A stretch of DNA of 64,000 nucleotides from JAAELZ01 sp965237995 (GCA_965237995.1 CBDEGO010000002.1:1-64000); one strand, 5' to 3'; positions 7,293 to 15,625 are shown, counted from the first letter of the stretch. Translations and numbers: made by a program. Notes: generated by a model not told the origin, from the sequence alone.

Positions 7293-8408
7293 ATGTTAGT
7301 AGGTGTACCAAAAGAAATAAAAAACCACGAATATCGAGTGGGTATGACTCCAACCAGCGTTAAAGAGATGACTGTTCACGGCCACTCAATATTGGTTCAA
7401 ACTAACGCGGGTGCAGGCATTGGCGCAAGTGATGCCGATTATGTTGCAGCGGGCGCTGAAATCGTAAACGATGCAAAAGATATCTTTGCAAGAGCAGATA
7501 TGATCGTTAAGGTCAAAGAGCCTCAGCCAGTTGAGTGCGCTATGCTGCGTGAAGGTCAGATTCTGTATACCTACCTACACTTGGCTCCAGATCCAGAACA
7601 AACTAAAGCGTTAGTTGCCAGTGGTGCAGTCTGTATTGCCTATGAAACCGTTACCTCAGCGCAAGGCGGATTGCCACTGTTAGCTCCAATGTCAAAGGTT
7701 GCCGGTCGTTTAGCTATCCAAGCAGGCGCTCACCACCTAGAACAACCGCAAGGCGGCTTAGGCAAGCTACTAGGCGGCGTACCTGGTGTTCCACCGGGCA
7801 AAGTGACCATCATCGGCGGCGGTGTTGTGGGTACGCATGCAGCGCATATTGCAGTTGGAATGGGCGCTGATGTCTGGGTTTTAGATAGAAACCCGAATGT
7901 ATTAGAAAGCCATTGGGAGCAGTTTGGCCGCACTACAAACGCGGTTTACTCAACCTCTGCTGCACTAGAAGAGCACGTTCTGTCTGCTGATGTTGTGATT
8001 GGTGGGGTATTAATTCCAGGTGCTGAAGCACCTAAATTAGTGACCCGTGACATGATCAGCAACATGCAGAAAGGTTCTGTCGTTGTTGATGTTGCAATTG
8101 ACCAAGGCGGTTGTTTTGAAACATCGAAAGCAACCACTCACGCAGAGCCAACCTACGTTGTAGACGATGTGGTACATTACTGCGTAGCAAACATGCCTGG
8201 CGCTGTGCCTCGCACTTCAACTTATGCACTAAATAACGTCACTTTACCGCACGCAATAAATATCGCTAATAAGGGCTATAAACAAGCTCTGTTGGATGAT
8301 GAGCACTTACGAAATGGTCTGAATGTTATTTCTGGTAAGATTACAGAAAAAGCAGTCGCACAAGACTTAGGTTACGATTACCTGCCAGCAGTCGACGCGC
8401 TAGCTTAG
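7293..8408 (+). CDS. ald: Alanine dehydrogenase
   Basis: The 371-residue protein starts MLVGVPKEIKNHEYRVGMTP, the signature N-terminus of the Ald/PntA family, with the catalytic His in LYTYLHLAPD near 90-100 and the NAD-binding loop IIGGGVVGTHAAHIAVGMGA near 170-190. Length equals that of typical Ald. It interconverts L-alanine and pyruvate with release of ammonia. In taurine- and aminophosphonate-degrading bacteria Ald regenerates the pyruvate acceptor used by taurine:pyruvate or AEP:pyruvate aminotransferase, which fits its place before xsc. The start is supported by AAGAGGAT a few bases upstream. A good terminator follows directly, so xsc may be expressed at a lower or separate level. Confidence 0.93.
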   Translation: MLVGVPKEIKNHEYRVGMTPTSVKEMTVHGHSILVQTNAGAGIGASDADYVAAGAEIVNDAKDIFARADMIVKVKEPQPVECAMLREGQILYTYLHLAPDPEQTKALVASGAVCIAYETVTSAQGGLPLLAPMSKVAGRLAIQAGAHHLEQPQGGLGKLLGGVPGVPPGKVTIIGGGVVGTHAAHIAVGMGADVWVLDRNPNVLESHWEQFGRTTNAVYSTSAALEEHVLSADVVIGGVLIPGAEAPKLVTRDMISNMQKGSVVVDVAIDQGGCFETSKATTHAEPTYVVDDVVHYCVANMPGAVPRTSTYALNNVTLPHAINIANKGYKQALLDDEHLRNGLNVISGKITEKAVAQDLGYDYLPAVDALA

Positions 8409-8422
8409 GCTTATTTCAATAC

Positions 8423-8450
8423 AAAAGCGGGTTAGATACCCGCTTTTTTT
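8423..8450 (+). terminator. Intrinsic terminator between ald and xsc
   Basis: AAAAGCGGG (8423-8431), loop TTAGATA and CCCGCTTTT (8439-8447) form a 9-bp stem that runs into a T tract to 8450. It sits only 30 bases before the xsc start, so it either attenuates read-through or marks xsc as having its own promoter. Confidence 0.85.
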
Positions 8451-8480
8451 AAACTTACAAATAGATAGAGGAAACGAATT

Positions 8481-10241
8481 ATGAGAATGACCCCTAGTGA
8501 AGCTTTTGTTGAAACCTGTGTGGCTAACAATGTAACCACCATGTTCGGCATTATGGGTTCTGCATTTATGGATGCGATGGATATATTCGCGCCAGCAGGA
8601 ATCGAATTGGTACCGGTTGTGCACGAACAAGGTGCAGCACACATGGCTGATGGTTATGCGCGTGCCAGTGGGCGTCACGGTGTAGTTATCGGGCAAAATG
8701 GCCCTGGCATCTCAAACTGCGTGACAGCAATCGCAGCAGCCTATTGGGCGCATACTCCTGTTGTAATGATTACACCAGAAGCAGGCACAATGGGGACAGG
8801 CTTAGGTGGCTTCCAAGAAGGTAACCAACTGCCTATGTTCCAAGAACACGTTAAGTACCAAGGCCATGTAAATAATCCAAACCGTATGGCGGAATACACT
8901 GCGCGTTGTTTTGACCGCGCAATGTCAGAAATGGGCCCGACTCAATTAAATATTCCACGTGATTACTTCTACGGCGATATTGATGTAGAAATTCCTCAAC
9001 CAATGGTTTTAGAGCGCGGCCCTGGCGGCAAAAAGAAACTAGATGAAGCGGCTGAAATGCTGGCTAATGCCAAGTTTCCAGTCATCGTTGCTGGCGGCGG
9101 TGTTGTGATGGGTGATGCTATTGCTGAAACCAAGGCACTGGCTGAACGTTTAGGCGCACCTGTTTGTAATACGTACCTGCATAACGATTCATTCCCTGCA
9201 AGCCATAATCTTTGGGTTGGCCCATTGGGTTATCAAGGCTCTAAAGCAGCGATGCGTTTAATCTCAAAAGCCGACACTGTCGTTGCACTTGGCACTCGTT
9301 TAGGGCCATTCGGCACATTACCTCAGCACGGTATGGACTACTGGCCAAAAGATGCCAACATCATCCAGATTGATGCTGACAACAAAATGCTAGGTCTCGT
9401 CAAGAAAATCTCTGTCGGTATCTGCGGTGACGCAGGTGAGTCGGCCGAAGCCATTACTGAACGTTTAGACGGTCGCACCTTAGCCTGTGATTCAACTAAG
9501 GCTGATCGCGCGCAAGAAATTGCTGACGCAAAAGCAGCTTGGGAAGAAGAGCTCACTAACTGGACCAACGAAACTGACCAGTTCAGTTTGGACATGGCAG
9601 CTGAAAACGATGAAAAAGGCTTAGGTTATGGCTCTCCTCGTCAGATATTACGTGAGTTAGAAAAAGCCATGCCACCACGCGCGATGGTTTCAACTGATAT
9701 CGGCAACATCAACTCAGTTGCTAATAGCTACTTACGTTTTGAAGAGCCACGTAGCTTTTTCGCTCCGATGTCTTGGGGTAACTGCGGTTACGCACTACCT
9801 ACCATGATCGGCGCTAAGAAGGCCTGTCCTGATCGCCCTGCTATCTCATACGCCGGTGACGGCGCATGGGCAATGAGCATGACTGAGATCATGACGTGTG
9901 TGCGTCACGACATCCCAGTAACTGCAGTGGTATTTCACAACGGTCAATGGGGCGCTGAGAAAAAGAATCAGGTTGATTTCTATGATCGCCGCTTTGTTGC
10001 TGCTGAGTTAACTGACCAAGACTTCACCGCTATTGCTAAAGCAATGGGCGCTGAAGCCATTACAGTGAAGAAGTTAGAAGATGTAGGCCCTGCGCTTAAC
10101 AAAGCCATTGACATGCAAATGAACGAGAAGAAGACTTGCGTGATCGAGATCTTCGCAACGCGCGAACTAGGCGACCCTTTCCGTAAGGACGCGCTAAGCA
10201 AGCCAGTGCGCCATTTAGCAAAGTATAAAGATTTCGTATAA
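8481..10241 (+). CDS. xsc: Sulfoacetaldehyde acetyltransferase
   Basis: The 586-residue ThDP-dependent enzyme has the three-domain fold of the acetohydroxyacid synthase superfamily with the ThDP-activating Glu in HEQGAAHMADGYARASG and the diphosphate-binding AGDGAWAMSMTEIM near 465. Xsc-specific stretches are present: GFQEGNQLPMFQEHVKYQGH (about 113-132) and RLGPFGTLPQHGMDYWP (about 273-289), which acetolactate synthases lack. The reaction is sulfoacetaldehyde plus phosphate giving acetyl phosphate and sulfite in the cytoplasm. A strong AGAGGAAA ribosome site precedes the ATG. No phosphotransacetylase or sulfite exporter follows, although pta often accompanies xsc; a terminator closes the unit. 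Whether it could also act on phosphonoacetaldehyde is unknown. Confidence 0.93.
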   Translation: MRMTPSEAFVETCVANNVTTMFGIMGSAFMDAMDIFAPAGIELVPVVHEQGAAHMADGYARASGRHGVVIGQNGPGISNCVTAIAAAYWAHTPVVMITPEAGTMGTGLGGFQEGNQLPMFQEHVKYQGHVNNPNRMAEYTARCFDRAMSEMGPTQLNIPRDYFYGDIDVEIPQPMVLERGPGGKKKLDEAAEMLANAKFPVIVAGGGVVMGDAIAETKALAERLGAPVCNTYLHNDSFPASHNLWVGPLGYQGSKAAMRLISKADTVVALGTRLGPFGTLPQHGMDYWPKDANIIQIDADNKMLGLVKKISVGICGDAGESAEAITERLDGRTLACDSTKADRAQEIADAKAAWEEELTNWTNETDQFSLDMAAENDEKGLGYGSPRQILRELEKAMPPRAMVSTDIGNINSVANSYLRFEEPRSFFAPMSWGNCGYALPTMIGAKKACPDRPAISYAGDGAWAMSMTEIMTCVRHDIPVTAVVFHNGQWGAEKKNQVDFYDRRFVAAELTDQDFTAIAKAMGAEAITVKKLEDVGPALNKAIDMQMNEKKTCVIEIFATRELGDPFRKDALSKPVRHLAKYKDFV

Positions 10242-10266
10242 TCTTCATACCAGTCTGTTTAAGGAA

Positions 10267-10289
10267 GGCGCACAGTGTGCGCCTTTTTT
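10267..10289 (+). terminator. Intrinsic terminator after xsc
   Basis: GGCGCAC (10267-10273), loop AGT and GTGCGCC (10277-10283) form a perfect 7-bp GC stem followed by six T. It lies 25 bases past the xsc stop and ends the rightward unit. Confidence 0.92.
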
Positions 10290-10397
10290 ATGCAGTCGAG
10301 AAGATAGAACACCATGCTTTAGGCGTGGATCAATAACTCAGTAGGCCCTCATGCTAGTAAAGTGAATGCCTGCTTGCCCATTGCACTTGTCCATAAG

Positions 10398-11102
10398 CTA
10401 TGTTCTAAAGTCAGCAAGTGACTTTGTCTGCCTACCTGCTTCGTCGAAATTATCAGTAGCCAACCATGATTCAAATGCATGCTGGTTAGTCAGCCAATCT
10501 TTATCGACTATTGCGAACCACGCCGTATCTCGGTTACGCCCTTTATACATCACTGCCTGGCGAAATACGCCCTCAAAGAAAAAGCCTAATCGCAGTGCCG
10601 CTTTTTTTGATGGCTCGTTTAGGTTATCGCATTTCCATTCGTATCGTCGGTAACCCCAATCAAACACTTGCTTCATCATTAAGTACATCGCTTCTGTTGC
10701 CAATGTCGTACCTTGTAGTAAGGGCGAGAAATGAATGTGGCCTACTTCTATCACTCCTGCATTCGGATCGATGCGAAGATAACTTGCCACCCCAACGGCT
10801 TGGTTGGATTGCTGATCAACAATCGTATAGAACTTAGGGTCTTGTCCATAACAGGTTTGCTCTGTCCACGCTCTAAACGCTTCGACACTCTCGAATGGAC
10901 CGTAAGGTAAGTAAGTCCAGTTGTAACCATCGCTATCTTTGACAAACGCATCGTATAGCTGCTGCACATGCTTATCACCATTAAAGGCTTCGAGGCGACA
11001 TACATTGCCCAACAATGGGTTATCTCTAGGCCAAGTTGCTGGCCGCCAGTCAACAACTGGCCACCCTATTGATTGGCCTAGTTCGTTTTTCAATTCATTC
11101 AT
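10398..11102 (-). CDS. GNAT-family N-acetyltransferase (RimJ/RimL-like)
   Basis: The 234-residue protein matches the Acetyltransf_3 type of GNAT enzymes. The central part GVASYLRIDPNAGVIEVGHI is beta-4, and HFSPLLQGTTLATEAMYLMMKQVFDWG contains the acetyl-CoA pyrophosphate-binding loop Q-G-T-x-L-A-T-E-A. It ends NEPSKKAALRLGFFFEGVFRQ, the usual last helix and strand. Members acetylate protein N-termini, small amines or antibiotics; the substrate is not evident. Its start overlaps the stop of the upstream hypothetical gene by four bases (ATGA), so the two are translationally coupled. It points away from xsc and is unlikely to belong to that pathway. Confidence 0.85.
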   Translation of the reverse strand: MNELKNELGQSIGWPVVDWRPATWPRDNPLLGNVCRLEAFNGDKHVQQLYDAFVKDSDGYNWTYLPYGPFESVEAFRAWTEQTCYGQDPKFYTIVDQQSNQAVGVASYLRIDPNAGVIEVGHIHFSPLLQGTTLATEAMYLMMKQVFDWGYRRYEWKCDNLNEPSKKAALRLGFFFEGVFRQAVMYKGRNRDTAWFAIVDKDWLTNQHAFESWLATDNFDEAGRQTKSLADFRT

Positions 11103-11716
11103 AGATTCTTACTCATCATTAGGAAGCCGCAAAAAGCCGCATTGTTGCGACACAGGCTTTTATCTACTGTAGCTTTCGCTTCGTTTATGATTGTTCGGTA
11201 AGATTGGTAGAAATCCCAACTAGGCAATGGTTTATAGCTTAAATCGATTTCTAATTGCGTGATGATTCCTTTAGTTGTCATCGGTTTTACAAACACTTCT
11301 GTATCAGGTTTGAAGTAAAACGGAATAACGCTCAGCAATGTCCATTTTGCCAACTTATTTATCTGTAGCAAACTCACCATCTCCTCAAACCCCTGCGCTT
11401 GATCGCCATGCAGCTGTTCATACAGCGCACTGAGTAATGCCTCCTTTTCAGTGTCATGCAAGACTTTAACGAAATCCCTAAACTTAGGTTTTTCAAACAT
11501 CGAAACCATCGATGACCTAGACACTATCTTGACCATCGCCGCGAGGACTTGATCCATATTATGAAATTGATCTTCAGCAAAACTTTCCTGCGCAAAGGCA
11601 ACCAACTTAGCAACATTATGCTTTTTGCCTATCTCGACCATCTCCGGGTTGTCAAACCCTCCCGGATAGCGGTACAAGAAATTTGATTCGGCTAACTTTA
11701 AGTTCGTTTTATTCAT
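11099..11716 (-). CDS. Conserved hypothetical protein
   Basis: This protein of about 205 residues is not recognised. It appears soluble and mainly helical, with a middle segment rich in charged residues (VLHDTEKEALLSALYEQLHGD) and a C-terminal half with beta character (VFVKPMTTKGIITQLEIDLSYKPLP). No signal peptide or membrane segment is seen. The frame is open to a GTG at 11755; the ATG at 11716 is preferred because the extra residues overlap the tail of the interrupted LON-domain gene. It is coupled to the GNAT gene downstream by an ATGA overlap and lies directly after the LON-domain gene, so the three form one operon. No function is proposed. Confidence 0.7.
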   Translation of the reverse strand: MNKTNLKLAESNFLYRYPGGFDNPEMVEIGKKHNVAKLVAFAQESFAEDQFHNMDQVLAAMVKIVSRSSMVSMFEKPKFRDFVKVLHDTEKEALLSALYEQLHGDQAQGFEEMVSLLQINKLAKWTLLSVIPFYFKPDTEVFVKPMTTKGIITQLEIDLSYKPLPSWDFYQSYRTIINEAKATVDKSLCRNNAAFCGFLMMSKNL

Positions 11717-11738
11717 TAGGTAGGTGTTTTGATAGCGG

Positions 11739-12407
11739 TCAATTAATGTTAGCACTAGTTAAGTTTACCTGACTCTGCAAAATAGCCGTAAAAGCCTTCA
11801 TACGTTCCACGGTGGTTTCGGCCTCAATCAGTATTTGCTTGTCTTCCGGTGTTAGCGGCAAATAACTAAACAGACTATTGCTTAGGTCTTCTCCACTCAA
11901 TTTGTCGATTACCTCCCAGTCAGTTTATAATTTGTTACTTCTGAAATAATTACGTAACGCGGCTTTAAACAACATCGTGGATTGAGAATCGGGCTCTGCT
12001 TGGTCTTGATAATCGAGTGCAAAGTCAGACCAATCTGGAGTGACCAATCGATACCCGCGTACCGATGTAAGCTCTGCGATTATTTTAAAACGACAAGCGC
12101 CAGTGAGCACTATCTCTAAACGTCCATCATCCGTTTCTTCATAACGCGTAATTCTTCCAGCGCAGCCGACATCAAACAGCCTATCGGTGTTGTCTTCTTG
12201 AGGTACTTGAATCATGCCGATTAACTGGTCTGCTCCCATAGCATCGCGCAGCATATTCAGATAACGTGGCTCGAATATATTAAGAGGCAGGTTGCCTCTA
12301 GGTAGTAAAACTGCACCATTTAAGGGAAAGATCGGTAAGGTTTGCGGTAGTTCGTCAAATGCCTGCATAAACGGTAAATGTTTTCTCATTGGCGCCTTCT
12401 GATTCAC
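11739..12407 (-). pseudogene. LON-substrate-binding-domain protein interrupted by an in-frame stop
   Basis: From ATG 12407 the product carries the LON N-terminal domain: LPIFPLNGAVLLPRGNLPLNIFEPRYLNML at about 24-53 and VGCAGRITRYEETDDGRLEIVLTGACRFKI further on. A TAA at 11925-11927 stops it at residue 160, just after RNYFRSNKL. The same frame then continues TDWEVIDKLSGEDLSNSLF...LTPEDKQILIEAETTVERM and ends at TGA 11739-11741, which is the helical C-terminal part normally found in these stand-alone proteins of about 200-220 residues. A CAA to TAA change explains the break. The 160-residue form may still fold. Stand-alone LON-domain proteins have no settled role. The tail overlaps the frame of the next gene. 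Confidence 0.75.
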
Positions 12408-12756
12408 TTGTCTTTAAACTCATTAGTAACGGCCTTTAAGATTTGCCGTTTGAATAGCTGTAGCGTTGGTTTGGTGAACCCACTGGAGACAAGGTTCACT
12501 CTGAAAAGATACCACTGTCAGCCACCCCACACATTTCACTCAGGCTACATTGTAATATGCGAAGGTACAAAATTGAAACCATAGGTTTGATGGTGACTAT
12601 TTGCGTAGGGCTAAAGTATTCGATATCAAATGCAATGCATAGACTAAAAGCAGTCGGCTTGTACCTAAACAGATCAAGCCTCGATGTAAAAGTGCCACCG
12701 ATTTAGCTTTATGAACGGTTCGAAAACGAACTAAAATGCGTAGGTGTTTTATACTG
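12408..12756. other. Gene-free stretch with two inverted repeats
   Basis: This 349-base gap lies between two divergent genes. AACGGC (12428-12433) pairs with GCCGTT (12445-12450), and GTGAACC (12474-12480) pairs with GGTTCAC (12493-12499), both perfectly. They lie 20-90 bases upstream of the LON-domain gene and could be operators or leader hairpins. No RNA gene was recognised; a minus-strand frame that overlaps the right end has no supporting features. Confidence 0.4.
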
Positions 12757-13512
12757 ATGCCCAATGAAATGATTGCTAGCTTGACGATGTACCAACGGCC
12801 TGAGCTTGAAACAGAAACGGCGCAATATTGGTCACTGATAGCAAAATACTTATCGCAATACGGTATCAAAAGCCCAACTGAACTCTCTCAAAATCTTGAT
12901 GAATTCGAAGTTTGGAATCACGAAAACCTAGTGTTAAGCCAAACTTGTGGCATGCCCTATCGCATTTGGTTGCACAGTAAAGTTAGCTTGATTGGCACGC
13001 CAGACTTTGGCTTAGATCAATGCAAGCCAGGCTATTACCGCAGCGCGATTGTTGTTCATAAAGACAGCCCTTATAACAAGTTTGAGCAATTCAGTGAGTC
13101 TCGGTTTGCATACAACCAGACATTTTCGCAATCTGGCTATGCGGCACCCTATTGGCATGCAAACGATATGGGGTTTTGGTTTAGCAACAAAGTCCAAACT
13201 GGCAGTCATTTGGCCTCTGCACGTGCGGTCGCTGAACAACAAGCAGATATCAGCTCGATAGATGCGGTCACTTGGCGCTTGATTGAACGATACGAATCTT
13301 TTAGCGCCAATCTGCGTGTGCTCGACTGGACTACACCTACCCCTGGACTCCCTTATATCAGCGCCAACAGTGCTGACGTCGACGCAACATACTTCGCAAT
13401 AACCAAGGCGATTACTTCTTTATCTTCGGCCAGCAGGGAAAAGCTAGGTATAAAGGGTTTGGTCAAGATTCCCAAATCGATCTATTTATCAATTCAAAAC
13501 CCACTCGAATGA
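12757..13512 (+). CDS. PhnD-like phosphate/phosphonate-binding protein without signal peptide
   Basis: The protein of about 251 residues has the periplasmic-binding fold of the PhnD type: MIASLTMYQRPELE at the start, SQTCGMPYRIWLHSKVSLIGTPDF as first strand-helix unit, YRSAIVVHKDS in the middle, and QADISSIDAVTWRLIERY, the family segment where a bound ligand closes the cleft. Unlike transporter subunits it has no signal peptide or lipobox, so it should be cytoplasmic unless the start is wrong. No permease or ATPase gene is adjacent. Orphans of this kind may act as sensors. AGGTG at 12741-12745 favours the ATG at 12757; ATG 12736 and 12769 are alternatives. Given the PbfA/Xsc island 4 kb away, an organophosphonate ligand is possible but unproven. 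Confidence 0.65.
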   Translation: MPNEMIASLTMYQRPELETETAQYWSLIAKYLSQYGIKSPTELSQNLDEFEVWNHENLVLSQTCGMPYRIWLHSKVSLIGTPDFGLDQCKPGYYRSAIVVHKDSPYNKFEQFSESRFAYNQTFSQSGYAAPYWHANDMGFWFSNKVQTGSHLASARAVAEQQADISSIDAVTWRLIERYESFSANLRVLDWTTPTPGLPYISANSADVDATYFAITKAITSLSSASREKLGIKGLVKIPKSIYLSIQNPLE

Positions 13513-13576
13513 GTTGAATATTTAGTGATCGTATAGCTCTTTTAAAGCTAGCTTGCGCAAAGCCTAAAGAGCCGTT

Positions 13577-14779
13577 CTAAGTCGTTTTTACTACTTGCTT
13601 GCGTAATAATTCCTTCATTTTTTTATCGCTATATCCCAGCGATGTCAACACTTCTTTAGTGTGCTCACCAAACTGAGGAGGTGCTGTATTAATAGATGGG
13701 CCATTTGATTTAAATTTAAATGCAGACGCTGTTAGCTTCATCGGGGCACCATTTACATCAATCTCTTGAAATACCGATCTATGTTGCATTTGCGGGTGGG
13801 AAAACGTCTCATCGGCGTTGCGCACTCTTCCGGCTGGCACTTTATGTTGATTAAGAAATAACTCCCATTCGTCCGCCGTTTTACACAAAAACAGTTTAGA
13901 TAAGCGCTCTTTATCATCGATAACATATTGGTTCATTTCGTATAGTGGCCTGCCGCGTAGATTTTCTGCATGCTTTTTATCACCCAAGGCCACCCACAGA
14001 TTGCTATATTGCTCTACGGTATAAGCCCCTACCATTAGCTGCCCTTGCTTGGTATTAAAACAACCATAACCCGCTAAAGACTCGCTACTATTGCCCACCA
14101 AATTTGGCACCTTGCCACTAGATTGCAACATAGTGAAATTGGTGCCTGATAACATGATCGCAGCGTCCAACATAGAGATATCGATAAACTGCCCTTCACC
14201 AGTAGCAGTGCGTTGATACAGCGCGGTAGCTATGGCAAAGGCTGCCTGTATGCCCGTTCCATAATCTAATACAGGTGGCCCAACTTTAACGGCACCGCTT
14301 TCTGGCGCGCCTGTGGTCGCCATTAAACCCGACATTGCCTGTATCACGTTATCATACGCAGTGCGGTCAGACAGCGGCCCTTCTTGCCCAAACCCAGTAA
14401 GTGAACAATAAATAATATCTGGTTTAATTTCTCTCACTTCGTCATAACCAAACCCCAGTTGCTGCATTGCACCGGCTCTGAAATTTTCGACCAACACATC
14501 CGCTGTCTCAATGAGTTTGGTTAAAATAACCTTGCCTTCTTTTGATTTTAAATCAATCGCTAAGGATCGCTTATTAGCACTTTGGGTGAGATACGCGGAG
14601 CCCATTTTATGCTTACAGTCATCTAGGTCTCCACCCTCTTCTCGCAATGAATCTCCTAGCCCAGTATTTTCTATTTTTATAACATCCGCCCCCATGACCC
14701 CTAATTGATAGGTACAAAATGGGCCCGCAATAATGTGCGTTAAGTCTAGTACGCGAATATTTGAAAATGCCTGCATCAC
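13577..14779 (-). CDS. CaiB/BaiF-type CoA-transferase (class III)
   Basis: The 400-residue protein shows the class III CoA-transferase pattern: an N-terminal IRVLDLTHIIAGPFCTYQLGVMGADVIKIE, then ANKRSLAIDLKSKEGK, DVLVENFRAGAMQQLGFGYDEV, and YCSLTGFGQEGPLSDRTAYD. The catalytic Asp is expected in PPVLDYGTGIQAAFAIATAL near residue 170. The C-terminal HKVPAGRVRNADETFSHPQ is also usual. Such enzymes move CoA between carboxylic acids, for example succinyl-CoA to an acyl substrate. It stands alone with no dehydrogenase or lyase partner in the window, so the acid it activates is unknown. Length is normal for the family. Upstream lies a 276-base AT-rich gap with no other gene. Confidence 0.9.
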   Translation of the reverse strand: MMQAFSNIRVLDLTHIIAGPFCTYQLGVMGADVIKIENTGLGDSLREEGGDLDDCKHKMGSAYLTQSANKRSLAIDLKSKEGKVILTKLIETADVLVENFRAGAMQQLGFGYDEVREIKPDIIYCSLTGFGQEGPLSDRTAYDNVIQAMSGLMATTGAPESGAVKVGPPVLDYGTGIQAAFAIATALYQRTATGEGQFIDISMLDAAIMLSGTNFTMLQSSGKVPNLVGNSSESLAGYGCFNTKQGQLMVGAYTVEQYSNLWVALGDKKHAENLRGRPLYEMNQYVIDDKERLSKLFLCKTADEWELFLNQHKVPAGRVRNADETFSHPQMQHRSVFQEIDVNGAPMKLTASAFKFKSNGPSINTAPPQFGEHTKEVLTSLGYSDKKMKELLRKQVVKTT

Positions 14780-15055
14780 TCTACTCGAATTATTTTCGTT
14801 AAAGTATATTCCTGCTGCTTCGTCTCTTCCAAGTTAGAACAGCGTCAAAATTTGGGTTTCTGCGACATATTGCTCGCTGAGCAGATTTTAAAACTGCGCT
14901 TTATATTGCAATACATAAGTACATTACCAATGTTTAATACTCTCTATCTATTTGTTTATTCTATATATTTTTATTAGAGGAAAGCCAAATTAAGCAATCA
15001 TTAAGATTATCAGTGCACAATGGCGCCATATTATTAATTTACACGAGGATCTACG

Positions 15056-15625
15056 ATGATCGATCAAACAAAACGTAAAACTCTTAAATCTGTGGCTGCG
15101 ATGGGTGTGGGTGCGGCAACAGTTTCATTTAATGGCCTGAGTATGGCGACTAGCGCTCTAGAAGATGTCAGCCAATACGGTGTAGCGGATGCCATCACCT
15201 TGGAAGTCAATCAAGGGTGGTCAGCGCAAGACTTACACATTGTACTGCGCAACGATAGCCAAACAGAAACCACGATTCATAGTATGGGCACTGACAAAGT
15301 AGATACGTTACTAGGCCATATAAACTTGGATAACGTAATGGAAACGGGGCCCTTACGCATGGCTCCTAACCAAACGGTACAATTACATATTGTTAAGCCT
15401 GAGGATGCGCCAGATAACGTATCGTATTCATCAGATGTTCTTCGTGCGTTTCAGCGCTCAGTTTCTAAGCAATTGGTCATTAATACTGGCGGCGGCACTG
15501 CGGCACCAATAATCAGGTATTTAAACCTAGAATGGTTGCCTAAGATAAATATTGAAGTGAATAAACGAGCAATTGCTCGGCTTTTTATTGGTGTTAAAAC
15601 AAGCTCCAACGATTGCTTTTTTTGA
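15056..15625 (+). CDS. Hypothetical secreted protein with Tat-like leader; C-terminus probably extended by stop loss
   Basis: The 189-residue frame begins with a leader containing KRKTLKSVAAMGVGAATVSF, a basic n-region and alanine-rich core reminiscent of Tat substrates but without a clean twin arginine (KR rather than RR). After it the protein is beta-rich with no recognised domain. ACGAGGATCT upstream supports the start. The last 30 or so codons are odd: the frame reads through a perfect hairpin terminator (15566-15586) and then overlaps the convergent transglycosylase gene by 32 bases. An AAG codon at about 15541-15543, before ATAAAT, would end the protein sensibly if it were TAG, so the present tail may be an artefact of stop loss. 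Function is unknown. Confidence 0.6.
   Translation: MIDQTKRKTLKSVAAMGVGAATVSFNGLSMATSALEDVSQYGVADAITLEVNQGWSAQDLHIVLRNDSQTETTIHSMGTDKVDTLLGHINLDNVMETGPLRMAPNQTVQLHIVKPEDAPDNVSYSSDVLRAFQRSVSKQLVINTGGGTAAPIIRYLNLEWLPKINIEVNKRAIARLFIGVKTSSNDCFF
15566..15586. terminator. Bidirectional terminator between convergent genes
   Basis: The self-complementary CGAGC-AATT-GCTCG (15566-15579) is followed on the plus strand by GC and five T, and on the minus strand by T-rich sequence. It serves the plus-strand hypothetical and the minus-strand transglycosylase. It lies inside the open frame of the former, which supports a lost stop codon there. Confidence 0.8.

Noticed and set aside
8481..10241. Acetolactate synthase large subunit
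   Set aside because: The QLPMFQE and LPQHGMDYWP stretches are specific to Xsc, and no ilvN follows.
12597..12869. Minus-strand hydrophobic small protein
   Set aside because: It overlaps the PhnD-like gene start, has no ribosome site and no recognisable family.
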